Positions 51,846 through 61,268 of a DNA stretch of 64,000 bases are shown in pieces. Below the pieces are notes generated by a model. That model was not told the DNA's origin, did not search any database, and worked only from the letters and a program-made list of their open reading frames with translations. This DNA comes from Seriola aureovittata (taxonomy: Eukaryota; Chordata; Actinopteri; Carangiformes; Carangidae): positions 2,791,083 through 2,855,082 of the forward strand of contig NC_079387.1 of NCBI RefSeq assembly GCF_021018895.1. The letters run 5' to 3'. Numbering within the stretch: the stretch's first letter is position 1; each line of letters opens with the position of its first letter. Position numbers and translations under genes: made by a program.

Positions 51846-52019
51846 CTGAACTGTAATTATTATTCTCGTGTCCAAACAGGCCATATTTTATTTTCCGACT
51901 CTGTCCCTTTCACCGGAAGACACTGATGAATGCAGTGAAAACACAGAGATCTCCATCGGCTCGTCACAAACGTTCACAGCATATTTGACTTACATCCAGC
52001 AAAAAGCCTGGCGCGGGTT

Positions 52020-52290
52020 AAGCCTGGCAGATATCAAGTTATGATAGCAATGTTGACTCATTTAGAGCAAGATTGAATTCCGTCACCCCCCTCATCTCTC
52101 ATGCTGTCAAATAAAGGGCTCGCGGTCTAGACTGATGCTATCAAAAAAGCTTAATTAGCTTGTAATAAATTCTCATTTCCGCCAGTCTTCTACAAAGCCT
52201 CAGCCAGCTCAGTGTGTGCCAGCTCACGGATGCCCTGTAATTTGATACTGGCATTCACCGGGTTCCCTTCCCGCTGCCCCTTCCTCCCCT
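52020..52290. promoter_or_regulatory. Possible conserved non-coding element
   Basis: Unique stretch including agcttaattagcttgtaata (a near-palindrome around TTAATTAG), gctgtcaaataaag and cctgtaatttgatactgg. It lies about 3.5 kb inside the presumed first intron of the minus-strand gene, where intronic enhancers are common. Confidence 0.27.
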
Positions 52291-53127
52291 GGCCATTTCA
52301 CAGGAGAGCACATCTTTAAATGTCAACCAAACACACATACGCACACATACGCACACACACGCACGCGCCCACACGTGAATGCAGCATTTGTCATGCACAC
52401 TCAGGAGCTTGGGCAATTAAAATGTTTGTTTCACCGAGGAGACAAACAGAGGATGATGAAACAACTGGTACAAGCTTCATTTAAAAAGGTGCAAAAGGTG
52501 GGAATTGTCTGTGAGAACTGTCTTTTTTTTTTTTTACCCTCAATCAAAAACTGAGAAGAGGATCTCATCCTCACAAGTTAAATACCAGAGATTCTCCCTG
52601 TCGAGCCCTGCAGAGAAGTCGGTTGTTCAAGGGAATACCACCACCTTTGATGTGGCGTTTTAATATGAGCTCTCCAGACAGAGGAAGCACCTGAAGTGAA
52701 AAATTCGAAAATGTGACTCCCAAACATCAGGAAGCTAAAGAAAGATCGATTTGGCCAAAGACTACAAAAAAAAAAAACTGCAAAGGCGGACTCAATACTA
52801 CACTTTTTTTTTTTTTTTTTAGAGAGTTTTCAAATACGTATCGAGTGCAGTTTCAGAACAATGTTGACATCAGTCGGTCAACAGAGAATTAATGGCAGCG
52901 TTTTTGATACTTGATTGTTTTTCCAAGTCCAACCTGACGATTTGATGCTTTTATATGAAATGATATTTATAAGGCAAGCTGTGACCACGGCCTTGATTCG
53001 GCTCCGGCTCGGATACTACTCTCTGACTCGGGTTGGGACAGAAATATGCGACCCAAGCCTCTCTCTAATCTGAATGCATCACTTTTTACTGTGGCAAATT
53101 ATAACAGACAGGTTTTTTTCACATTTT

Positions 53128-53176
53128 CTAGATGAAATGATTAATCAATATTGACAATAATCATTAGTTGCACCCA
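53128..53176 (+). mobile_element. Short dispersed repeat fragment
   Basis: Diverged relative of the motif at 9915-9975 (aatgattaatcaatattgac, then aataatcattagttgcaccc). Confidence 0.35.
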
Positions 53177-54105
53177 CTATCCCACTGAAAGCAACACAAT
53201 CGACTTCCTTTAGATCGTAGTGTTGAGGGAAATTTGGCCCTGGAGTAACAGTTTGGATTTTTTTTGTGTTGTTTACCTTCCAAGAGTTGGACTTTTGCTT
53301 CATGACCCAATGTGCCTGGCAAATCCAAAAAGGATGAGAAAGTTAATCAGCCTTGATTTTTAGAATCAATTGCATCTACTAATGAAGACTTGAACTCATC
53401 GGTTGGGAAAATCCTGCGCTCTGAATCAGTCCCCTTTTTCTGTTTATTTGAAATGAAATGAAGATTAATACGATTCTGCAGCGGGGCCGTGCCTCTGCAC
53501 GAACCGCAGCCAGATCCCCGTCACACTGCCAACAGTCAGTCGGAGTAGAGCTCGGCATCAATCAAGTCGCTGACGGTGTGGACACCTCCATGCTTGGCAC
53601 ACGTGTGCTCGCACTGTACATCATGTAAACACACACGCACGGCTCAGTGTACGCAGCTCGGCAGACATTTGTCTCGCAGCGGGAGCAGACAGATTCAATC
53701 ACCGTGTTAAACGCAGCTCAAGTGAGCATCTCTGGCCTTCACTTAACTTCAGCTCATAAGAATGACATGTGGTGTGGATTTTTTAAAAACTACAATAGGA
53801 AGATTAATTGAAAGCGAGACAAAAGAGTGGATGGTTAGGGTCACACACATATCTCATTATACACCCACTAAAACCCACACACAATGAACTTCCCAAGAGG
53901 CATAGCTCAGATTCTTGGCCAGAATTTGCATCACAAATATCTTGGATGGGAGTGTATGCATAGAGAATAAATAAGCCACTGAGCGTGCTGCTGTTCTTCT
54001 CCATTCATCCCGCCTGTCACCTATCCATCCGTGCATCCATCCACTCCTGTTTAATAGTCAGCATTCAGCGCCTTCCATCCAAGATCCACACAAGAGCCAG
54101 CGGGG

Positions 54106-54107
<2 letters not shown>

Positions 54108-54136
<29 letters not shown>
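54108..54136 (+). repeat. (GT)14 microsatellite
   Basis: Perfect array. Confidence 0.96.
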
Positions 54137-54138
<2 letters not shown>

Positions 54139-54339
54139 TGGGTGTGTGTTTGTGTCTCCAGCTCTCTGCCTGAGAACCACAAACCACCAGAGGATCGAGC
54201 CAAATCTCGACCTGTCCTTGGAGGCGGGAAGAAAAGCATCCTGGAATCCCATTTGTGCCTCAGGGAAGTTGGGCGATGGCCAAATTCACCTCTGAACATC
54301 AATCCACAAACTCTCCTGTACTCCTCAGTGTGTTTCTGC

Positions 54340-54340
<1 letters not shown>

Positions 54341-54402
<62 letters not shown>
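54341..54402 (+). repeat. (GT)31 microsatellite
   Basis: Long perfect array. The 128- and 150-codon frames across this and the preceding array are artefacts of repeat coding. Confidence 0.97.
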
Positions 54403-54403
<1 letters not shown>

Positions 54404-55654
54404 TTGTTTTTTTTTCCGGTTTGGCATTTCCTTGCCAACGCTTGATTACTTCAATTAGGAAGGCAGATTCTGGCAACTGGTTATCAGCCCAAAAGTGAAA
54501 CATAACATATTACTGTGCAAATAAGTCAAGTGCATCTCATAGTCTGCTATCATTCCCAAGGAGATATTACACCACACTCCTAACCAAACAGAATAGTAGA
54601 CCACATTAAAGCCATTATTGATCAGAAAGTCTGAACAAAAGCTGATTGAAAAAGTTCAACAGCACAATTTCTCAGCTTCAAAGCCTGACACTGTTATTCT
54701 CCTGGATAAACAGCAAGTGAGGTTCTCTGCTTCACGGACAAAACATCACACAGAAAAGTGGTGAAACCTCAAATGTTACATGTTGCAAGAGCAAATATCA
54801 CAGAAACACTATCAGTAAATATCCTACAGGGATGCCAGAGGGGAAAAAAAGAGAGCTAACACATAAATAAAAACGTCATTAACTTCACTAAAAATTGACT
54901 ATTGAGTGCCTCGGACGCATTACAAGCTTATATAGAAATATTGCAGGAACATTAAAGTGATTTTTCGTCCGGGGATTGACACCACAGGGGTCCACATGAT
55001 GAAAGCGAGATGTTTTCCCACTGCCTGTGTAGCCCTTCAGTGTATCTGCTACATCTAAATTATTCAAAGACAGTATGAAATAAAAAAAAAAAGCTGTGCC
55101 ACTGGTGCAACCGAGCTCAATTCAATACAAATTAGCGCAAATAGCCGCAGCCATCGGTCTATCAATGTCCGCTTTGGGGGGAATTAAATTAAAACGGGCG
55201 ACGCATTCGTTCATATTTAAGGGACAATATGAAACGAGCCGGGCTGACATGACAGAGTCGCTTTCTTTCCGTGAATTCTAAAAGAAAGAAAAGACTGACC
55301 AAACCGGGCGCTCAAACGAAGCTGGAAAATGTGGCTCTGATAAGCTTCATATCTAAATTGAAAGGGGGGGTGGGGGCAAATATAAGGAGGGGAGTTTTGG
55401 AGAGCTTTTTACGCAGAGCCCAGAGGCTGCTGTATCTCACAGTTTACTGCCGGTGCGAGCGAGTCTCGCCGCGATGATTCACATCAGCATCAGCGCGTGC
55501 GGATGTGAAGTTGTGTCAAGTTTGTGGCGGCGACGTCGAAGCTAAGAAAACAACTGTGATGTCAATTCATTATCATTCAGCAAACAAATCCCTCACTGTT
55601 CTGCCTCTGGGTAAAGGTTTGTGACAGACTAGAAAGCTAGGGTTTTTTTTTAGA

Positions 55655-55673
55655 GGGGGGGGGGGGGGGGGGG
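55655..55673 (+). repeat. G19 homopolymer
   Basis: Nineteen consecutive G on the plus strand, about 75 bases inside the first intron of the minus-strand gene, so the pre-mRNA would carry C19. Long G runs form quadruplexes in DNA and are length-unstable; the exact count may also be a sequencing estimate. Confidence 0.9.
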
Positions 55674-55747
55674 TAGCTTGGACCCTCACTTCACCCGTGC
55701 TTTTTGAAGTCTGACCCAGGATCAGAGACGGGCATCCAGTCACTCAC

Positions 55748-55811
55748 CTGACTGTGCTGCACTCGATCGGATCAACACCAGAGTGACGAGGACGCAAGCG
55801 GGGAACTTCAT
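55748..55811 (-). CDS. First coding exon of an unidentified secreted or membrane protein
   Basis: The minus strand encodes a signal peptide that begins MKFPACVLVTLVLI and ends RSSAAQSG, with small residues where a signal peptidase would cut. The ATG has A at -3, and the exon ends CAG|GTGAGT, a consensus donor in phase 1 (64 coding bases). An in-frame ATG 53 codons upstream (55970) exists, but the extension comes mostly from A/T-rich leader DNA, so I chose the internal start. The surroundings are CpG-rich with CCAAT boxes upstream, as expected for a promoter. The gene points left, away from RAMP1, and no second exon is convincing, implying a very long first intron. I do not recognise the protein. 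One guess is a contactin-associated (CNTNAP) family member, because these have a signal-peptide exon, a phase-1 first intron and very long introns, and CNTNAP1 lies near RAMP2 in mammals. That is inference only. Confidence 0.6.
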
Positions 55812-56129
55812 CTTGGAAAAGGCTACTTGTCTTGTTAACTCCAGTAACTCACATGTCCAATTAAGATATCCTCGTTGTTCACGTGCACGAAAAGAAACAA
55901 CCAAAAAAGAAAGAAAAAAAAAAACCCCCAAAAAAAACCCCTTCCCGTGTCTTCTTGGCTTATTGGACAATTGGCACAGTTTCCGTGCGCTCCCAGAACC
56001 AGCACCGTGGAGAGCTTTTACGCGCGTTGCTGTGTTTGTTTATCGGTTCCCAGACCAGTGCTTAGGTCGGTTTCCACCGCGGATACTCTGAGCCATTTAC
56101 TCCTCACACTGCCATAGCGCCGGTGGCTT

Positions 56130-56160
56130 GGGGGGTGGGAGGGAGGGAGGGAGGGGGTGG
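56130..56160 (+). other. G-quadruplex-type tract upstream of the minus-strand gene
   Basis: Six or more G runs of three or longer separated by one to two bases (pattern G6-T-G3-A-G3-A-G3-A-G3-A-G5). This meets the usual quadruplex rule and lies within the presumed promoter/leader. Confidence 0.7.
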
Positions 56161-56241
56161 AGTGCGTGTGTGTTGGGAAGGTAAGGAGGAGGAGGGGGGG
56201 CTCTGAGCACGCCTCTTTGGTGTGATTGACACCTCAATCAG

Positions 56242-56246
56242 CCAAT
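56242..56246 (+). promoter_or_regulatory. CCAAT box
   Basis: gCCAATta, about 430 bases upstream of the minus-strand start codon. It is one of two NF-Y-type sites within 90 bases. The spacing is somewhat far for a core promoter unless transcription starts well upstream of the ATG. Confidence 0.3.
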
Positions 56247-56324
56247 TAAACGGGCGATCCAAAAGATTTAGTGCGGTTTGTCTCCTTTTTGGAAATCCGC
56301 CCACCTCACTTATCACCTCTCCTG

Positions 56325-56329
56325 ATTGG
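56325..56329 (-). promoter_or_regulatory. CCAAT box (CCAATCA on minus strand)
   Basis: The plus strand reads tgATTGGcta, i.e. a full CCAATCAG NF-Y consensus in the orientation of the minus-strand gene. It pairs with the site at 56242. Confidence 0.35.
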
Positions 56330-56452
56330 CTATTAGGGTTCATTGCTGCTGTCAATGCACCTGTCAGGAGCAGATTGTGTTTTGGTTTCCCGCTGGATGG
56401 TGTGGAGCTCGACTTGTTACCTTGTGTGTTGCAAGAAACAAAACAGAATACT

Positions 56453-56478
56453 TTTGTTGTTGTTGTTGTTGTTGTTGT
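56453..56478 (+). repeat. (TTG)n microsatellite
   Basis: About eight trinucleotide units, upstream of the CCAAT boxes of the minus-strand gene. Confidence 0.93.
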
Positions 56479-57332
56479 GTAATGATCATAATTTAAAGTC
56501 ACATTTCATTAGTGGCTTCACAGCCTATTGATTACAATTACAAAGCAATATAGTGATAAATTAGACATTACAGTGACTTAAGTGGATATTACAGACTTAT
56601 AGTAACATCGGAAAAGTTTCCTGCGGTGCCAGCAGGGTCAGCCTCTGCACATATCCACCGTGGAAGGCTGTAAACTTTGATGATGCTTGTCCAAATGGGC
56701 TGCAATGAACAGAATGGCTCCAGCAATATACCATTTTCAGGGCCGCTCATTTTACAAGCCTGTGTACCTTATCCTGCTCCCTGGCTTTTTGGTTTGTGGA
56801 CGGATGTGAGGATATGAAACGAGCTGGCAAATCAGCGAAGACAAAGGAGATATTGATTTGTGACCCATGTAAAGTGAAAACTCCTGCATACCTGGCTCTA
56901 TGACAAGATGACTCCACAGCCGAGGCAGCAGGGGTGCTAAAGGCACCGGGATGCTCCTTCAAATGTCCCCTCAGTGCCAAACAGAGGGTTCATTCAGTGT
57001 CCTCTGCTGCTCTCTAGGGGATATTTCCCAGAATTACTCCAGTTTGAGCCTTTTTTTTCAGTGCAGCTCACATGAATCATGGAGCTGTTAGGGATCATAA
57101 AATAACATTTGACCTTGTATCTTCCTCAAATATCCATGAGCATTCAACCAAAGGCTACAAGGTCACCGTAAAACCCCCAGCTATCATCATTCTTGAACAG
57201 AAACTGCAGCGCTGTCGTGATGTTGGCAAATGATTCTTCCTTTAAATGAAATATCAATCAATATATCAATATATCATATCAATAAAGTTAAGCACGTATG
57301 CCTTTAGAAAAACACGTAAACCAATGTTAAAA

Positions 57333-57406
<74 letters not shown>
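57333..57406 (+). repeat. (GT)n microsatellite, 74 bases
   Basis: One of the longest arrays in the window, one TT interruption. Lies between the two divergent genes. Confidence 0.97.
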
Positions 57407-57408
<2 letters not shown>

Positions 57409-58083
57409 CATAGAATCTTTTCATTCAAGATATTATGCATGCTTTTATAGACTGAAGGTTTCTCGTGCTAAAATCCAAGATAAACACCATCTAAACTATG
57501 AACTTGAAGGCTTTTGTTCCACACACTGTGTTATATATAGAAAAACTTGTTTGACTCGTGGGATCACTCTCTCACATGCGCACCAGCACTGGGTGGCAGC
57601 ACAAGGCAGAGCAGCCTTAAGAATACTGATGAACGTCGCTCTGGCTTTTTGTTGCAGATAAAACATTCAATTAGTGACGTGAGATCTGGGCCGATATGAC
57701 GTGACGTGTGACATGAAAACGGGAATCTTGTCCACCTCGAGGTTTTCGATTGGCTCACACTGAAAGCAGGTATTCCAAGTAATCCATTACAGATAATAAA
57801 TAAGTGATGCGGGGAAATGTGACTCAAAGGACTTTAATTAAAAACCTATAATGAATCTTACGATGTGTGATCTTACAGTAGGCCTCTGGTGCACATTATA
57901 GATCCAAATTGTACATGCCTCAGACATCTGTACAAAATAAGAGGTCAGTGTATAATGTGATATCTGCTCTTGATGCTGAGGCATTCATATAGTAAGAAAA
58001 AAAAGATGAATAAATAAAAAGCATTCCTACAGGGACTCAGCATTTCAATATCATAGTTTCCTGCAGAATTTTAATCTATAATG

Positions 58084-58087
<4 letters not shown>

Positions 58088-58116
<29 letters not shown>
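58088..58116 (+). repeat. (AT)14 microsatellite
   Basis: Perfect self-complementary array between the divergent genes. Confidence 0.96.
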
Positions 58117-58119
<3 letters not shown>

Positions 58120-58699
58120 TACTCACTCCACGTTTGAAACGGTTTGCATGCAGAACTCTTAGCTTAGCGCTGCACAGTAGCATGAATGTTATAAGTACAC
58201 CTCAGATGAAATAACTGTATCGCATGAGCTTTGATAGAATTTTCCTTCACACATCACACAACAAAAAAAGGGTTTTGAGCATTTAGCGTTTATTTTTATG
58301 TTCATTAAACGCAAACATAACGTGGTGTACACATTAAAATATAGTGTTGCTTTGACCTTTTTTTTTTTTAACTGTGTACTCAGCATAACTCTGCAAGTCC
58401 TATTGTAGTTTTGTGTTTTCGTTATGTAAAGTGAACACAAATTATTCATTTTTTAATTGCCCTTGAGCTAATTAGGGTCTATTGACTTTATAAATTTAAC
58501 TAACTTAACTAAAAAAATAAAAAATGGTTGACTTAACATAAAAACAATTTACACTCACGGTCACAAGGGATGAGTGTTTGCAGATGAGAATTTATGGAGA
58601 GATTTTACATCTTTTTTTAATTTTATCTCCACTATTCCCATATGTTTTGATATTTATATAATATGCCTGTAAATGAAGGCGATACATATTATAATTAGA

Positions 58700-59088
58700 C
58701 TTTTTTTTCTTGCAGTGATTCCCTGAGTTCTTTACGGCTGCACTCATTTTGGTGTTTGACTTTGTTTTGTCCCCTGTGAGCAGCTCCACGCTGGAAGCTG
58801 CAGGACAAGGGGATCAGATGACAGGCTGAGCTTCTATGATTAGGGCCGCTAAGGGGGAAGGAGGCTGCCCACTGTGGAAGGTCAAGGGGCTTTCTACGCA
58901 CAATCAGTTGGCGCCTTCTCGCTGCCCGCACACCCTGAGCTGCGGTTCATTTTTTTATTTTTATTTTGTAACGTCGTGGTGTATTCCCTCTATCAGTGGC
59001 TTTGGCTTGCATAGCGGAGGGAAGAATGAGATATGGGCAGCTGATCTCCAGGGAGTGAGCAGAGCGTGTCTTGGAGGTTGTATTCGGC
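58700..59088 (+). promoter_or_regulatory. ramp1: Probable RAMP1-like promoter / 5' leader
   Basis: Sequence just upstream of the RAMP start codon. It is moderately GC-rich from about 58780 to 58950, with scattered CpG (gggccgctaag, ggcgccttctcgctgcccg) and a CRE-like half site (taacgtcg near 58969). There is no TATA box at a sensible distance. A non-coding first exon elsewhere upstream is possible. The call rests on position and composition only. Confidence 0.35.
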
Positions 59089-59143
59089 ATGGCACTGGAG
59101 AGTGCGTCGCTCCTGAAAGCAGGGCTTGTGTTGTTGATGGCAG
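59089..59143 (+). CDS. ramp1: RAMP1-like, coding exon 1 (signal peptide)
   Basis: First coding exon of a receptor activity-modifying protein. RAMPs are single-pass membrane partners that bring the calcitonin-receptor-like receptor to the cell surface and set its ligand choice (CGRP or adrenomedullin). The exon reads MALESASLLKAGLVLLMA plus the first base of the next codon, a short hydrophobic signal peptide. The start codon has G at -3 and +4 (ggcATGG), and an in-frame TGA lies at 59056-59058, so this is the first usable ATG. The donor is CAG|GTGAGT, leaving phase 1. Exon 2 at 61130 starts in the matching phase (G+CC = Ala), so the two join without breaking the frame. At 18 codons the leader is short for the family. 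The link to exon 2 is inferred from phase, order and distance, not from a transcript. Confidence 0.8.
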
Positions 59144-59400
59144 GTGAGTGTTTGTGGTGGTGAGGTGTTTGAGGTTTAAAGTTTCTGGATGTTTTATGTA
59201 GATTTTTTATTTGGGTAATTTTGAGGTTTTGTGAAGAATAAGTGAGCAAACTATCCTTTATAGCTTAAACATAGTATCATACATTTCAGACATGATTTGA
59301 GTTCACTGTAATCCCATCCCTGATATTGCGTTTTTTTTTTATTGTTGTTGTTGCATGTACAATTTGGACTATGCATTGTACCTGTACATGTTTCTTCTCA

Positions 59401-59835
59401 GGTCAGTGGTGTAGAGAATAAGTAGCAACATCACACTGCAAAATACAGTTTAATTACAGGTTATGCATCAACTTTTACTTGAGTATTATGAGCAAAATCT
59501 AATTAAATATCATAAGAAAAGGTCTCAAAGAGGACAAAATGCCCTTGTTATGCATCAACGAGTATAAGGAGCATTTGTTACTATGAAGATGAAGCTTATT
59601 ATATCATTTCATCCAGTTTCAGGTGGTTTAATTTATAACAATTCATCTTACTTTATGAGCTAATCATGTGCCTTGTATGTAAAATCTTAACTTCTGAGGT
59701 AACTAGTATCTATATAGATGAATGAAATAAGACAAGTGAAAGTCTAAAGTAACATGAAACGGAGAAAGTCAAGTAAAATACAAGAGCCAGAAAACTGTAC
59801 TTGAGTACATCTTGAGTAAATGTACTTTGTCCTGA
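59401..59835 (+). mobile_element. Dispersed repeat fragment in RAMP1-like intron 1
   Basis: Starts ggtcagtggtgtagagaata, includes acttttacttgagtattatg and ends actgtacttgagtacatctt. The two ends look like inverted partners of the same family as 19520-19790. Old and degenerate. Confidence 0.4.
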
Positions 59836-60057
59836 TGGGGTTTGTGTGACCTGCAGCACAGAGAGGAAGTTCAACAGGTTGTTCGGAGGGTTTTAAAGCT
59901 GCTGCCAAAACACGATTATAACACGTACAGAAACATATTTGTGTCATCAGTGCTGCAGTGTGGTTCCCAACTCCCGACATGTTTGTGGTATAAAAAGGGT
60001 AGGTTTGCTTTCAACACTCTCCTCTCTCGATGAGGCTTTTTGATGAGCTCCTTTTCA

Positions 60058-60089
60058 GGGGGTGGGGGGGGTGGGGGGCAGCAGGGGGC
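60058..60089 (+). other. G-quadruplex-type tract in RAMP1-like intron 1
   Basis: G runs of 5, 8, 6 and 5 separated by single T or short spacers (GGGGGTGGGGGGGG...). On the coding strand of the RAMP gene it would be present in the nascent RNA. Confidence 0.65.
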
Positions 60090-61129
60090 TAAACACGACT
60101 GACATTTGAGCTAAATGGATCATCTCATATTCATGAGCATCACTTTTTAAAAATTCCATAAATATTGAGCCCTGGAATTGCAGATTGAATTGATTACTTC
60201 TGGTAGATTGATGGATGTTTCCTATCCCCGAAACAGGGATAAAAGTCGGTGGAGTGCAAACCTCCAGCTATAACTCTGCTGTGGTGGTTTGCTAGTTTGA
60301 TTTTCCTGGAAAATGGAATGTGAATGCATCGCTGGTTAGCAGCCAAGTTGAGAGGGAAATCTGAATGCCAGAATGTCAGATTTTGCCACCAGCTGTTGCC
60401 AGCAAACAGACAGGTGACACATAACATCCCTTCAACTCTGTGGGTGATAAACAAGCTAATGGACAGCGCCAGGAGGGGCCCATCCATTTCTTACATTCTT
60501 CCTTTTGCTAGCATCTCTTTTGAAACCCCCATGTCAACACATTCAGTCTTCCTTTGAGTGTTTCAGAGCCTCCAAAACCCAGCTGAGACAGAGCAAACAT
60601 AATGGGCACACAGTCGGCCCTTATCAGGCCGGCGCAGGCCGAGCTTCACCGTCTTTCTCTATCGTAACAACAACCTGTTTGTTTTCCAGACAGGCCTTTC
60701 CCGCCAGCTTAAGCTCCCTCTCCTTACTGTACCGCTCATGGTGTTACATTCAGCAGCGAGTCCTGCGGGATGGCTGCGGCCTGCCTCCACGTTAAGAGGC
60801 TGTTTACGCACATCTCTGAAGTAAACAAATGGGATTGGGACTCCGACAGCAAATTAAAAATCTTTTCTTCGCGAAAGTAACAGCATAATAGGGAAGAAAC
60901 GGTCCAATAGGAATTACCATTGCCAGGACATGACCTTGTTTGTTGAACAAGCATATGCCTAATTATCTAAAGTTAAACAGAGCAGATAACCTCTGTAGTG
61001 CTTTATAAAATCATTTCTATCCTTACAATGATGCAAAGTTTTGCTCCTCACTCACCAGAATAAAATCATCACCCACATCCTTTTTCACTTAATTAATGCT
61101 TTGTTTCCCTCCTTTGTTTTTCTCTGTAG

Positions 61130-61268
61130 CCCAAGTCCTTCCTTCGGTGTCTGGCTGCAGCAGGGGCGTGTACGGGAGGGTTATCAATGATCTCTGCTTA
61201 GCTAAGTTCAAATTCGACATGGGAGGACTGGACCAAGGCCTGTGGTGCAGCTGGCCCGACACAATGGA
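61130..61268 (+). CDS. ramp1: RAMP1-like, coding exon 2 (ectodomain start)
   Basis: Encodes the first part of the RAMP extracellular domain. The core reads DLCLAKFKFDMGGLDQGLWC followed by SWPDTM. Three cysteines are spaced 12 and 16 residues apart, exactly as Cys27, Cys40 and Cys57 in human RAMP1. The VYG before the second cysteine, the F..DM segment and the LWC.W motif match RAMP1 better than RAMP2 (which lacks the first cysteine at this spacing) or RAMP3. The acceptor is a pyrimidine tract ending tctctgtag; the donor is GA|GTGAGT, leaving phase 2. The last exon, expected to carry the remaining cysteines, the membrane helix and a short tail, is not found up to 64000, so the gene runs off the window. 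Family assignment is firm; RAMP1 rather than a fish-specific paralogue is likely but unproven. Confidence 0.93.

Larger units (their letters stand above)
46642..55654. other. No supported gene except weak candidates; likely intron of the minus-strand gene
   Basis: Contains the candidate exon at 47241-47363, GT/GA low-complexity clusters, the C-rich blocks and two possible conserved elements. No exon with a phase-1 acceptor that would continue the signal peptide at 55748 could be identified. Confidence 0.5.
55400..56260 (-). promoter_or_regulatory. CpG-rich promoter region around the minus-strand signal-peptide exon
   Basis: The densest CpG stretch of the window covers and flanks the exon at 55748-55811. 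Examples are ccggtgcgagcgag, ctcgccgcgatg, ggcggcgacgtcg, ttacgcgcgttgctg and ccaccgcggatac. The surrounding tens of kilobases are CpG-poor, so this looks like an unmethylated promoter island. On the minus strand the likely leader lies between about 55812 and 56130. No TATA box is evident, consistent with a CpG-island promoter. Confidence 0.5.
56261..58699. other. Intergenic region between divergent genes
   Basis: Unique AT-rich sequence with (TTG)n, (GT)n and (AT)n arrays. No open frame longer than about 110 codons outside repeats and none recognisable. Probably shared upstream regulatory DNA of the two genes. Confidence 0.5.
59144..61129 (+). other. ramp1: RAMP1-like intron 1
   Basis: Intron of 1986 bases between the two RAMP exons, with gtgagt at the 5' end and a good polypyrimidine tract before tag at the 3' end. 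It contains a degenerate dispersed repeat (about 59401-59835), a G-rich quadruplex-type tract (60058-60089) and a non-repetitive stretch at 60360-60620 that could be conserved. A 64-codon open frame starting at 59842 shows no recognisable domain and I do not call it a gene. Confidence 0.75.

Noticed and set aside
54051..54503. 150-codon minus-strand and 128-codon plus-strand frames
   Set aside because: Both are readings of the (GT)n arrays (Thr-His or Cys-Val repeats).
55812..55970. In-frame upstream ATG adding 53 residues to the signal-peptide exon
   Set aside because: The extension is composed largely of A/T-rich leader DNA, places a second hydrophobic stretch before the signal peptide, and the internal ATG has good context.
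59842..60033. 64-codon plus-strand frame in RAMP1-like intron 1 as an extra exon
   Set aside because: Exons 1 and 2 join in phase without it, and the reading does not resemble RAMP ectodomain sequence.
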